Source of the DNA: Cupriavidus basilensis OR16 | GTDB lineage: Bacteria; Pseudomonadota; Gammaproteobacteria; Burkholderiales; Burkholderiaceae | Assembly: GCF_000243095.1 (NCBI RefSeq) | Contig: NZ_AHJE01000025.1 | Span: forward strand, 1-64,000 | Direction of reading: 5' to 3' | Length of the DNA: 64,000 nucleotides | Shown here: positions 39,232 to 47,158 of the stretch, piece after piece | Position numbering within the stretch: the stretch's first letter is position 1 | How the letters are laid out: every line of letters begins with the position of its first letter | Notes under the pieces: model-generated | Told to the model about the DNA's origin: nothing | Seen by the model: the letters and a program-made list of their open reading frames with translations, nothing else | The model's database searches: none | Translations under genes and position numbers: made by a program

Positions 39232-39813
39232 ATGGAACATACTCTCCCCCCGCTGCCGTACGCGCATGATGCGCTCGCTCCGCACATCTCCAAGGAGACC
39301 CTGGAGTTCCACCACGACAAGCACCACCAGACTTACGTCACCAACCTGAACAACCTGATCAAGGGCACCGAGTTCGAAAACTCGACGCTCGAAGAGATCG
39401 TCAAGAAGTCCTCCGGCGGCATTTTCAACAACGCCGCCCAGGTCTGGAACCACACCTTCTACTGGGACTCGCTCAAGCCCAACGGCGGCGGCCAGCCCAC
39501 CGGCGCGCTGGCTGATGCCATTAACGCCAAGTTCGGCTCCTTCGACAAGTTCAAGGAAGAATTCACCAAGACCGCGGTCGGCACCTTCGGTTCGGGCTGG
39601 GCCTGGCTGGTGAAGAAGGCCGACGGTTCGCTGGACCTGGTCTCGACCTCCAACGCCGCTACCCCGCTGACCACCGACGCCAAGCCGCTGCTGACCTGCG
39701 ACGTGTGGGAACACGCTTACTACATCGACTACCGCAATGCCCGCCCGAAGTATGTCGAGGCATTCTGGAACGTCGTGAACTGGGACTTCGCCAGCAAGAA
39801 CTTCGCTGGCTGA
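39232..39813 (+). CDS. sodB: Superoxide dismutase [Fe]
   Basis: Cytosolic enzyme converting superoxide to hydrogen peroxide and oxygen. The 193 residues have the N-terminal [16 protein letters not shown] and metal ligands in [18 protein letters not shown] and [11 protein letters not shown]. The residues around these favour iron ([10 protein letters not shown], typical of SodB). ATG 39232 is preceded by a promoter-like sequence and followed after the stop by a strong terminator, so it is probably monocistronic. Confidence 0.95.
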   Translation: MEHTLPPLPYAHDALAPHISKETLEFHHDKHHQTYVTNLNNLIKGTEFENSTLEEIVKKSSGGIFNNAAQVWNHTFYWDSLKPNGGGQPTGALADAINAKFGSFDKFKEEFTKTAVGTFGSGWAWLVKKADGSLDLVSTSNAATPLTTDAKPLLTCDVWEHAYYIDYRNARPKYVEAFWNVVNWDFASKNFAG

Positions 39814-39854
39814 TCTAGCGAGCGCTTGCTGCTACACAAGATGTTGAAAAATGG

Positions 39855-39880
39855 GCCCCTGGATTTCAGGGGCTTTTTTT
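39855..39880 (+). terminator. Rho-independent terminator of sodB
   Basis: GCCCCTG/CAGGGGC stem (39855-39861 with 39867-39873) followed by seven T residues, 41 bp after the sodB stop. Confidence 0.88.
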
Positions 39881-40025
39881 GTCGCCGCACCTGTTGCGCA
39901 GTGGCAGCGTCTGGCAGTCTGGTACTGGATGTGCCATTGAAATCGACGGCGTCCCGGCCATTCGCCACATTGTGGCCGGACTCTAGTTTCCGATCACGCG
40001 CAGGCCATCGCGCCGTCACGTGCCG

Positions 40026-41642
40026 TCACGCGCCACGACCATGGAGGGCGGACACCTCCTGCAGGTCCAGGTCGTGCTCAAGTTCGACCAGCAGTTCATC
40101 GTGCAGATGCCCGCCGCGATGCAGCCGCAGCAACTCCTTGCGTCCTGCGGCGACAGCGGCCAGCACAATGTCGTAATGCGATTGGCGCGCCTCGGGCGGC
40201 AGTTCGGCTTCGTCCTCATGCTCGCGGCTCATTCGTGCGCGGTACCCATATTGCTCAAGCAGTCGCGGATGCGCGAGCCTGCCGCCAGCGTCGTATGCCA
40301 GCGTGCTGACGGCGGCGAATTGCACCGCCTCGAGTCGCGCCCAGGCTTGCGGCTCGGTCAGGTACCGTGCATCGCGCGCCTCCGTCGTATCGAGCTTCAG
40401 TAGCTCGATGAGCGGCCCGATGGTCGCGCCCTGGACCAGCACCGTGAAGACAATGACGGCGAATGACGCCACGAGGATCAGGTCGCGCCCAGGCATGGAA
40501 GCCGGGAGCGCGAGGGCGACGGCAAGGGTCACCACGCCGCGCATGCCCGCCCAGCTTTTCACGGTTGCCGCGCGCCAGTCGGGCCGGCGTGTGTCACGCC
40601 GCGCGAGGCGCCGCCAGGTGGCCTCCAGCCCGTCGACGCCGAATATCCATAGGAAGCGCGAGAGCACCACCGCGCCAAGGATGGCCGCGACAGCAGGGAC
40701 GAACGCGGCGAGGGCTTCACCGGCACCCCCGATCCGCCCGATCACATCGCGCAGCGACAGGCCGATCAGGATGAACACCAGCGATTCGAACAGGAACACC
40801 ACGACTTGCCAGAAGGCGGTGCCTCGTATGCGGACGGCCGCCGAGACGATGTCGTGCTGATGCCAGCCGAGCATCATGCCGTAGGTCACGGTTGCCATCA
40901 CGCCGGATACGTTGAGCGCCTCGCCGACGGCATAGCAGATCCATGCGGCCAAGGCGGTGGCGACAATGACCAGATAGGTGTCCTCCAGGAACCTCAACAG
41001 CTTGACGACGGCATAGCCGATGATCGCGCCCACCACGACGCCGCCGAGGCTGAGCACGGTGAAGCTGCCCATGGCATGCGGGAAGCTGAATGCGCCGGTC
41101 AGCGCTGCAGCGACGGCAAACCGGTAAAGGACCAGGCCCACGGCATCGTTGAGCAGGCTTTCGCCCTCTAGCAGGACCATCACCCTGCGTGGCAGCGCAA
41201 CCCGCTCCAGCACGGCCTTGGCGGCGATGGCGTCCGGCGGCGACACGATGGCGCCGAGCGCGAAGCACGCGCCCCACGGCAGCCCGGGCGCGATCCAGTG
41301 CACGACGCAGCCCACGACAAGGGTGGTGAATACGACTGCGCCGATCGCCAGGAGCAGGATGCCCTTCAGGTTGCGCCGGAAGTCGTCCCAGACGGTGAAG
41401 TACGCGCCGTCCATCAAGAGCGGTGGCAGGAACACGATGAGGACAAGTTCCGGATCGAGCTCGACGCGCGGCAGGCCGGGCACGAACGCCATCGCCGCGC
41501 CGCCCACCAGCAACGCGGCGGCCGGGGGCAGGCGCAGGCGCCGCGCAACCAGCTCAAGCCCGATGATCGCGACCAGTGACAAGAGGATGAGCTTGAACGT
41601 CAAGACAGGAGACATGGTGTTGGCCCGGAAAAGGGTTGTCAT
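40026..41642 (-). CDS. CPA1-family Na+/H+ antiporter
   Basis: Inner-membrane cation/proton antiporter, up to 538 residues with about twelve transmembrane helices and a hydrophilic C-terminal tail (about 420-538). Typical CPA1 features are FLPPLLMDGAYFTVWDDFRRN, GAIVSPPDAIAAKAVLER with conserved aspartate, and LLEGESLLNDAVGLVLYR. A second ATG nine codons in (41615) is an equally plausible start. Likely functions are pH and sodium homeostasis. It is convergent with sodB. Confidence 0.88.
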   Translation of the reverse strand: MTTLFRANTMSPVLTFKLILLSLVAIIGLELVARRLRLPPAAALLVGGAAMAFVPGLPRVELDPELVLIVFLPPLLMDGAYFTVWDDFRRNLKGILLLAIGAVVFTTLVVGCVVHWIAPGLPWGACFALGAIVSPPDAIAAKAVLERVALPRRVMVLLEGESLLNDAVGLVLYRFAVAAALTGAFSFPHAMGSFTVLSLGGVVVGAIIGYAVVKLLRFLEDTYLVIVATALAAWICYAVGEALNVSGVMATVTYGMMLGWHQHDIVSAAVRIRGTAFWQVVVFLFESLVFILIGLSLRDVIGRIGGAGEALAAFVPAVAAILGAVVLSRFLWIFGVDGLEATWRRLARRDTRRPDWRAATVKSWAGMRGVVTLAVALALPASMPGRDLILVASFAVIVFTVLVQGATIGPLIELLKLDTTEARDARYLTEPQAWARLEAVQFAAVSTLAYDAGGRLAHPRLLEQYGYRARMSREHEDEAELPPEARQSHYDIVLAAVAAGRKELLRLHRGGHLHDELLVELEHDLDLQEVSALHGRGA

Positions 41643-41693
41643 GTTGCCCGCAACTTGTGCGAGCGTGGCCGCGTGCCCACGTCTCTCGCTCGC

Positions 41694-41876
41694 TCAGCGG
41701 TCGATCAGTTTCGTATGATCCTCCGAAAGCCGCTTGCCCTGCACCGAGATCGTCGAGAACGCGCCATCGATCTCGCGAAGGTCGCCAGTTGTGAACGCGA
41801 TGTCGGCGGCCCCCAGATTCTTCTCCAGGCGCTTGCGCTTGCGGGTGCCGGGAATCGGCACGATCCGATGTGGCGG
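41694..41876 (-). pseudogene. Remnant of an aldo/keto reductase C terminus
   Basis: On the minus strand the frame reads RIVPIPGTRKRKRLEKNLGA, then ADIAFTTGDLREIDGAFS and VQGKRL, and stops at 41694. This matches the last 55-60 residues of aldo/keto reductases of the YajO/Tas type. No start codon or TIM-barrel core precedes it; instead the 3' end of a LysR gene abuts it at 41910. It is a gene end left after deletion or replacement, unlikely to be translated. Confidence 0.7.
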
Positions 41877-41909
41877 AGCTCTGGACGAGGAACCTGTAGC
41901 TACGCCGTG

Positions 41910-42803
41910 TCAGGTCCGGTAGCGCAGCGCATCGATCACCACGGCCATGGCCTGCGAAGACTGGCGGCGGCTCGGGTAATACAAGTGGTAGCCAGGAAAT
42001 ACCGGGCACCAGTCTTCAAGCACCCGTTCGAGCCGCTTGCCGGCGATGTGCTCCTGCACCAGGTCCTCCGGTAGAAATGCCAGGCCGCATCCCGCTAACG
42101 CCGCCCTCAGGATCTGGCTGCTGTTGTTGAACACCCACTGGCCCTCGACGCGCGCATTGAGCTGATGGCCATCCTTCTCGAAGTCCCAGGCCAGCAGGCC
42201 GCCATGGGTCGGCAGGCGCAGATTGATGCAGGCGTGGAGGGACAGGTCCTGCGGCGTCAGCGGCCGCGCGCGCGTTGCGAGGTAGGCGGGCGAGCCGACT
42301 ACCGCCATGCGGAAATCCGGCCCGATGCGCACGGCAATCATGTCCTTGGCGACTTGATCCCCCAGGCGCACGCCCGCGTCGTAGCGTTGCGCGACGATGT
42401 CGGAGAGCCCGTAGTCGATGGTGATTTCCACCTTGATATCGGGATAGTCCGGTATGACCTTGGCCAGCTTCGGCCACAGCACGGTGTTGGCCGCATGCTC
42501 GGCGGTGGTGATGCGAATGGTGCCCACGGGCTTGTCCCGGAATTCGCTCATGGTCGCCAGTTCGGCTTCTATTTCCTCGAAACGCGGCGCTACCGTCTGG
42601 AACAGGCGCTCGCCCGCTTCAGTGGGGGAGACGCTGCGCGTCGTCCTGGTCAGCAGCCGAACGCCCAGTCTCGCCTCGAGGGCGCGGATCGTGTGGCTGA
42701 GTGCCGATTGCGATACGCCCAGTTGCGCGGCCGCGCGGGTAAAGCTGCCCTCGCGCGCCACGATGGCGAAGGCGAGCAGGTCGTTGAAGTTCTCTCGGGC
42801 CAT
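41910..42803 (-). CDS. LysR-type transcriptional regulator
   Basis: A 297-residue LTTR: HTH SFTRAAAQLGVSQSALSHTIRALEARLGVRLL, then TRSVSPTEAGERLF and a substrate domain. Its character places it with regulators of the CrgA/YhjC type that usually sit divergent from oxidoreductase genes. ATG 42803 is preferred over 42815 because it fits the family start MARENFNDL. The adjacent aldo/keto reductase remnant was plausibly its former target. No lesion is seen. Confidence 0.85.
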   Translation of the reverse strand: MARENFNDLLAFAIVAREGSFTRAAAQLGVSQSALSHTIRALEARLGVRLLTRTTRSVSPTEAGERLFQTVAPRFEEIEAELATMSEFRDKPVGTIRITTAEHAANTVLWPKLAKVIPDYPDIKVEITIDYGLSDIVAQRYDAGVRLGDQVAKDMIAVRIGPDFRMAVVGSPAYLATRARPLTPQDLSLHACINLRLPTHGGLLAWDFEKDGHQLNARVEGQWVFNNSSQILRAALAGCGLAFLPEDLVQEHIAGKRLERVLEDWCPVFPGYHLYYPSRRQSSQAMAVVIDALRYRT

Positions 42804-42854
42804 TGATGAAACCACCTCATAATCGTATGCTGATTGCGCTATCCAACCACGGGC

Positions 42855-42923
42855 ATGACGCGCATCGCCATTGCGCAGGCGCTCGACGGCAACGCCGTGG
42901 ACTGGCTGGGAAAAGTCAGCGCC
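42855..42923 (+). pseudogene. Possible C-terminal remnant of a cupin-type protein
   Basis: A short plus-strand stretch reads [22 protein letters not shown], resembling the C-terminal tail (THIAIQEALDGK-VDWMEKVS type) of small cupin proteins often found next to LysR and aldo/keto reductase genes. Only about 22 codons remain, and the following frame has no similarity. The match is from memory and short, so it may be chance. Confidence 0.35.
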
Positions 42924-43006
42924 CAGCCGGTGTGCAGCTCCTGGCCTAGCCGCTCAGATGGCACCTTGCTGATCTTGGTTATCCTGCGGGCTGCCCGTTC
43001 GGGCGC

Positions 43007-43931
43007 TCAGGCAAACAGGTCCATGCCTTGCACCAGGCGCTTGGCCAGCCGCGGCTGGCGCAGCTGATCCAGCCACCATTCCAGCGCACGGCCCTCATGG
43101 TCGCCCCGCCACGCCACATACAGCGTGTTGGGCTCGCGCGGATCCGCCGTGCGTTTTTCCACCAGTTCCCCACGCTTGAGCAACGATGCCACGCGGTGGC
43201 GCGGCAACCAGCCAACGCCCAGCCCCTCGCGCTGCGCCAGTATCTTCGCGCGCATGGTCGGCACGGCCAGCGAGGCTTGCCCGCCCACCAGGCCGTAGGC
43301 CCGCCCTGCGGTACCGCGCGATGAATCGGCCACGGCCACGCCCCGGTGCGACGAGATGCGCTGGCGCGTGAGCGGCTCGTCCACGCTGGCAAGCGGGTGG
43401 CGCGGCGCCACGGCAAAAACCCATTCGACCACGCCGAGCTCGAACCAGCGCAGGCCGGGAATGGCCGGCGGCTCGTTGGTCGCCGCCGACGATCACATCG
43501 GCGCGGCCATCGCGCAGCGCTTCCCAGGTGCCGCTGAGGACTTCGTGGGTCAGGCGCAGCGCCACACCGGATTTCAGCGCATCGAAGCTGCGGATCACCG
43601 GCATCAGCAGTTCAAACTCCAGTACTTCGTCCGTGACGATCCACAGGCGGTCTTCCCAGCCGCTGGCGACCTGCCGCACGCGCTGGGTCATGCGCGATAC
43701 GTCCTGCATCAGCCGCGCGGCCTCGTCGGCCAGCAGATGGCCGGCAGGCGTGAGTTGCAGGCGGTAGCGGCGGCGGTCGAACAGCAGGGCGTCAAAGCGT
43801 CCTTCGAGCTGCCGGGCGGCATGGGAGATGGTCGACGGCGCCTTGACCAGACGCGCCGCCGCGCGGGAGAGGCTGCCGCTCTCGCGGATGGCTTCCAGCA
43901 AGGCCAATTCGTCTTCCGACAACATGTTCAA
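43007..43931 (-). pseudogene. LysR-type regulator, frameshifted
   Basis: From ATG 43931 the first frame gives a normal LTTR HTH (SLSRAAARLVKAPSTISHAARQLE) and half of the substrate domain to GRADVIVG. At about 43481-43487 (CGCCGCC on the plus strand) one base too many shifts the frame. The normal continuation, ATNEPPAIPGLRWFELGVVEWVFAVAP, then lies in the other frame, to a stop at 43007. The rejoined length of about 308 residues is standard. One extra G/C in a short repeat explains everything, so a base-call error should be excluded. Confidence 0.75.
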
Positions 43932-44091
43932 CTCCGTCGAACGAGTTCATCGGGAAAATCGTACGGCAAAACACAGGCGCCGGCGCAATATTCGTCACAG
44001 TGCTTCACCCGATTCCCGAAACCCCTTTGTTTGCAAGCGCCGTCGGCCAGGAGAGTTTGTCCTGCCATGGCACGATCACCGGAGAATAGTC

Positions 44092-45063
44092 ATGGCCCTC
44101 ATCCACCGTATGGCACGGTACGCCGGCGCCGCATTGCTCATGTTTGGCGTGTTCGGCGCGCTTGCGCCGCTCGCGCATGCCGCAGAACCTGTCGGCGACG
44201 CGGCGGTCCAGCAGCACACGATCAACGCGAATGGCGTCGACTTGCACTACCTGCAGTCCGGGCGCGGCAGCGGCACGCCTGTGGTGCTGTTGCACGGCTA
44301 TGCGGAATCCAGCCATATGTGGCTGCCGCTGATGGCACAGCTTGGCGACAAGCGCACCGTCATCGCGCCGGACCTGCGCGGCGCGGGCGGGTCGGCGATT
44401 ACGCAGTCGGGCTACGACAAGAAGACCCTGGCGCAGGACATTCATGCCCTGGTCCAGACGCTCGGCTACCGCAAGATCAACATCGTCGGGCATGATATCG
44501 GCCTGATGGTCGCCTATGCCTACGCCGCGCAATACCCGGACGAAGTGGAAAGCGTAACGCTGATGGATGCGTTCCTGCCTGGCGTGGGCGACTGGCAACA
44601 GGTCTGGCTGCTGCGCGACAAGTGGCACTTCAACTTCTATGGCGACACGCCTGAAAAGCTGGTGCAGGGCCGCGAGCGAACCTACTTTGAACACTTCTGG
44701 AACGACTTCGCCGCCGACCCCAAGCACTCGGTGCCGGAAGCCGCCCGCCAGCGTTACGCCGCCAACTACGCCAGGCCGGGCCGGATGCGCGCGGGATTCG
44801 AGTTCTTCCGTGCCTTCCCGCAGGATGCCGAAGACTTCGCGGCGCTGGCAAAACACCCGCTGCCGATGCCCATGCTGGTGCTGGCGGGCGAGAAGGCTTC
44901 GGGCAATTTCCTGATCGACCAGGCGCGCCTCGTCGCCACCAATGTGCAAGGCGTGATTGTCAAGGGCTCGGGCCACTGGCTGATGGAAGAAGCGCCAGGG
45001 CAGACCATTCCGGCTATCGTGCATTTCATCAATGCGCCGTCGCAACCCGTCGGCGCCGAATAA
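44092..45063 (+). CDS. Exported alpha/beta hydrolase, epoxide-hydrolase/dehalogenase-like
   Basis: A 323-residue protein with a signal peptide (about 1-31, ending PLAHAAEP) and an alpha/beta hydrolase fold. The oxyanion motif is LLHGYAESSHMW, and the nucleophile elbow is GHDIGLMVAY, so the nucleophile is aspartate as in epoxide hydrolases and haloalkane dehalogenases. The terminal histidine lies in GSGHWLMEE. ATG 44092 follows GGAG. It precedes a glutathionyl-hydroquinone reductase gene by 36 bp. Substrate unknown. Confidence 0.83.
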   Translation: MALIHRMARYAGAALLMFGVFGALAPLAHAAEPVGDAAVQQHTINANGVDLHYLQSGRGSGTPVVLLHGYAESSHMWLPLMAQLGDKRTVIAPDLRGAGGSAITQSGYDKKTLAQDIHALVQTLGYRKINIVGHDIGLMVAYAYAAQYPDEVESVTLMDAFLPGVGDWQQVWLLRDKWHFNFYGDTPEKLVQGRERTYFEHFWNDFAADPKHSVPEAARQRYAANYARPGRMRAGFEFFRAFPQDAEDFAALAKHPLPMPMLVLAGEKASGNFLIDQARLVATNVQGVIVKGSGHWLMEEAPGQTIPAIVHFINAPSQPVGAE

Positions 45064-45099
45064 GAACGCGTACCTCACCGCATCAGAAGGAGTATCGAA

Positions 45100-46083
45100 A
45101 TGGGACTGCTCGTCAACGGCAAATGGCAAGACCGCTGGTACGACACGGCATCCACGGGCGGACGCTTCGTCCGCAAGGATGCCGCCTTTCGCAACTGGGT
45201 GACCCCCGACGGGGCCGCCGGCCCGAGCGGGGCGGGCGGATTCAAGGCCGAGGCCGGGCGCTATCACCTGTACGTGAGCTTGGCCTGCCCCTGGGCACAC
45301 CGCACCCTGATCATGCGCGCGCTCAAGGGACTGGAGGAGATGATCGGCGTCTCCACGGTGCACTGGCTGATGCTTGGCGAGGGCTGGACGTTTGCCGAGG
45401 GCCCGGGCGTGGTGCCGGACACGGTCAACGGCGCACGGCTCATGCACCAGGTCTACAGCGCCGCGGATCCTGACTACACCGGGCGCGTCACCGTGCCGGT
45501 GCTGTGGGACAAGCAGCGGGCAACCATCGTCAGCAACGAGTCGTCGGAGATCATCCGCATGTTCAATACCGCCTTCGATGGCATTGGCGCCAAGGCGGGC
45601 GATTACTATCCGGCAGCGCTGCGCGCGCAGATCGACGAGATCAACGCACGCGTCTACGACACCCTCAACAACGGTGTCTATAAATCCGGCTTTGCCACCA
45701 CGCAGGGCGCGTATGAGGAGGCGGTGACGCCGCTGTTCGACACGCTCGACTGGCTCGAAGCGCGGCTCGCCACGCGCCGCTTCCTGCTGGGGGACCAGAT
45801 CACCGAGGCGGATATCCGCCTGTTCACAACGCTGGTGCGCTTTGACGCGGTCTACGTGGGGCACTTCAAGTGCAACTTGCGGCGCATCGCCGATTACCCG
45901 AACCTGTCGGGATTTACGCGCGACGTCTACCAGTTGCCGGGGATCGCGGCGACGGTCAATATCGATCACATCAAGCGGCACTACTATGAAAGCCACCGCT
46001 CGATCAACCCGAGCGGCGTGGTGCCGGCGGGGCCTGTGCTGGACTTTGCCGCGCCGGCGGAGCGCGCTCGGCTGGCCGCGTAA
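45100..46083 (+). CDS. Glutathionyl-hydroquinone reductase, YqjG/PcpF type
   Basis: A 327-residue Xi-class glutathione transferase that reduces glutathionyl-(hydro)quinones to hydroquinones. The catalytic cysteine is in SLACPWAHRTLIMRAL, and other family marks are SNESSEIIRMFN and LGDQITEADIRLFTTLVRFD. ATG 45100 follows AGAAGGAG. The gene sits between two exported alpha/beta hydrolases; its stop overlaps a possible start of the second (TAATG). The group may handle quinone or chlorinated aromatic stress, an inference from the family. Confidence 0.88.
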   Translation: MGLLVNGKWQDRWYDTASTGGRFVRKDAAFRNWVTPDGAAGPSGAGGFKAEAGRYHLYVSLACPWAHRTLIMRALKGLEEMIGVSTVHWLMLGEGWTFAEGPGVVPDTVNGARLMHQVYSAADPDYTGRVTVPVLWDKQRATIVSNESSEIIRMFNTAFDGIGAKAGDYYPAALRAQIDEINARVYDTLNNGVYKSGFATTQGAYEEAVTPLFDTLDWLEARLATRRFLLGDQITEADIRLFTTLVRFDAVYVGHFKCNLRRIADYPNLSGFTRDVYQLPGIAATVNIDHIKRHYYESHRSINPSGVVPAGPVLDFAAPAERARLAA

Positions 46084-46124
46084 TGCCGCCGTCCGTTTTT
46101 TCTTCGATAGCCGAGACCACGCTC

Positions 46125-47150
46125 ATGACGTTTCATCGCCAATTCCTGTTTGCCTTGTTCACCGCGGCAGCCGTTGCCGTCTCGCCCGTCGCGCTGGCTG
46201 GCGCTGACGATGGTCCCGCGTATGGGCCCGAGCTGCAAGGCTTCGACTATCCGGCGCCGGTTCAGCAGTTCGCGTTCACCTCGCAAGGCGAAGCGATGCA
46301 CATGGCTTACATGGACATCAAGCCCGAGCACGCCAATGGCCGCACCGCGGTCTTGCTGCATGGAAAGAACTTCTGCGCGGCAACCTGGGAGGACACGATC
46401 AAGGTGCTCAGCACGGCCGGGTACCGCGTCATTGCGCCTGACCAGATTGGTTTCTGCAAATCCAGCAAGCCGGCGCACTATCAGTACAGTTTCCAGCAAC
46501 TGGCGCGCAACACCCATGCCTTCGTCGGCGTCCAGGAAGCGACGGTGATCGGGCATTCCACGGGCGGCATGCTGGCGATGCGCTACGCGCTGATGTACCC
46601 GCAACAGACGGAGCAACTGGCGCTCGTCAACCCGATCGGCCTGGAAGACTGGAAGGCGTTGGGTGTGCCTTCCTTGTCGGTCGATCAATGGTATGCCCGC
46701 GAGCTCGCCACCAATGCCGACAAGATCCGCAGCTACGAACAGGCTACCTACTATGTCGGCACGTGGCGCCCGGAGTACGAGCCCTGGGTGCAGATGCTGG
46801 CGGGCATGAACCGCGGCGCGGGCAAGCAGCAAGTGGCCGCGAACTCCGCGCGGATCTACGACATGATCTTCACCCAGCCGGTCGTGTATGAGTTGGGCGC
46901 CCTGAAGACACCGACCTTGCTGCTGATCGGCGACAAGGACACCACCGCCATTGCCAAGGACGCCGCACCGCCGGAGGTCCGCGCGAGAATCGGCAACTAT
47001 CCGGTGCTGGCACAGCGCACCTTGAAAGCGCTGCCGAACGCCAGGCTGGTCGAGTTTCCCGAGTTGGGGCACGCGCCGCAGATGCAAGATCCAAAGGCGT
47101 TCCACAAGGCGCTGCTGGATGGCCTGGCCGCATTGCCCGCGAACCGGTGA
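46125..47150 (+). CDS. Exported alpha/beta hydrolase, serine type
   Basis: A protein of about 341 residues with a signal peptide (MTFHRQFLFALFTAAAVAVS, cleaved near LAGADDG). Catalytic features are LLHGKNFCAATW, the nucleophile elbow IGHSTGGMLAMRY (serine), acid in LLIGDKDTT and histidine in GHAPQMQDP. The frame also allows an ATG at 46083 overlapping the upstream stop; 46125 is chosen for its clean signal peptide. Likely an esterase or lactonase of the periplasm; substrate unknown. Confidence 0.82.
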   Translation: MTFHRQFLFALFTAAAVAVSPVALAGADDGPAYGPELQGFDYPAPVQQFAFTSQGEAMHMAYMDIKPEHANGRTAVLLHGKNFCAATWEDTIKVLSTAGYRVIAPDQIGFCKSSKPAHYQYSFQQLARNTHAFVGVQEATVIGHSTGGMLAMRYALMYPQQTEQLALVNPIGLEDWKALGVPSLSVDQWYARELATNADKIRSYEQATYYVGTWRPEYEPWVQMLAGMNRGAGKQQVAANSARIYDMIFTQPVVYELGALKTPTLLLIGDKDTTAIAKDAAPPEVRARIGNYPVLAQRTLKALPNARLVEFPELGHAPQMQDPKAFHKALLDGLAALPANR

Positions 47151-47158
47151 CGCGGCGC

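Noticed and set aside
44005..45996. 663-codon antisense open frame over the hydrolase and reductase genes
   Set aside because: GC-driven shadow; both plus-strand genes have complete catalytic motifs.
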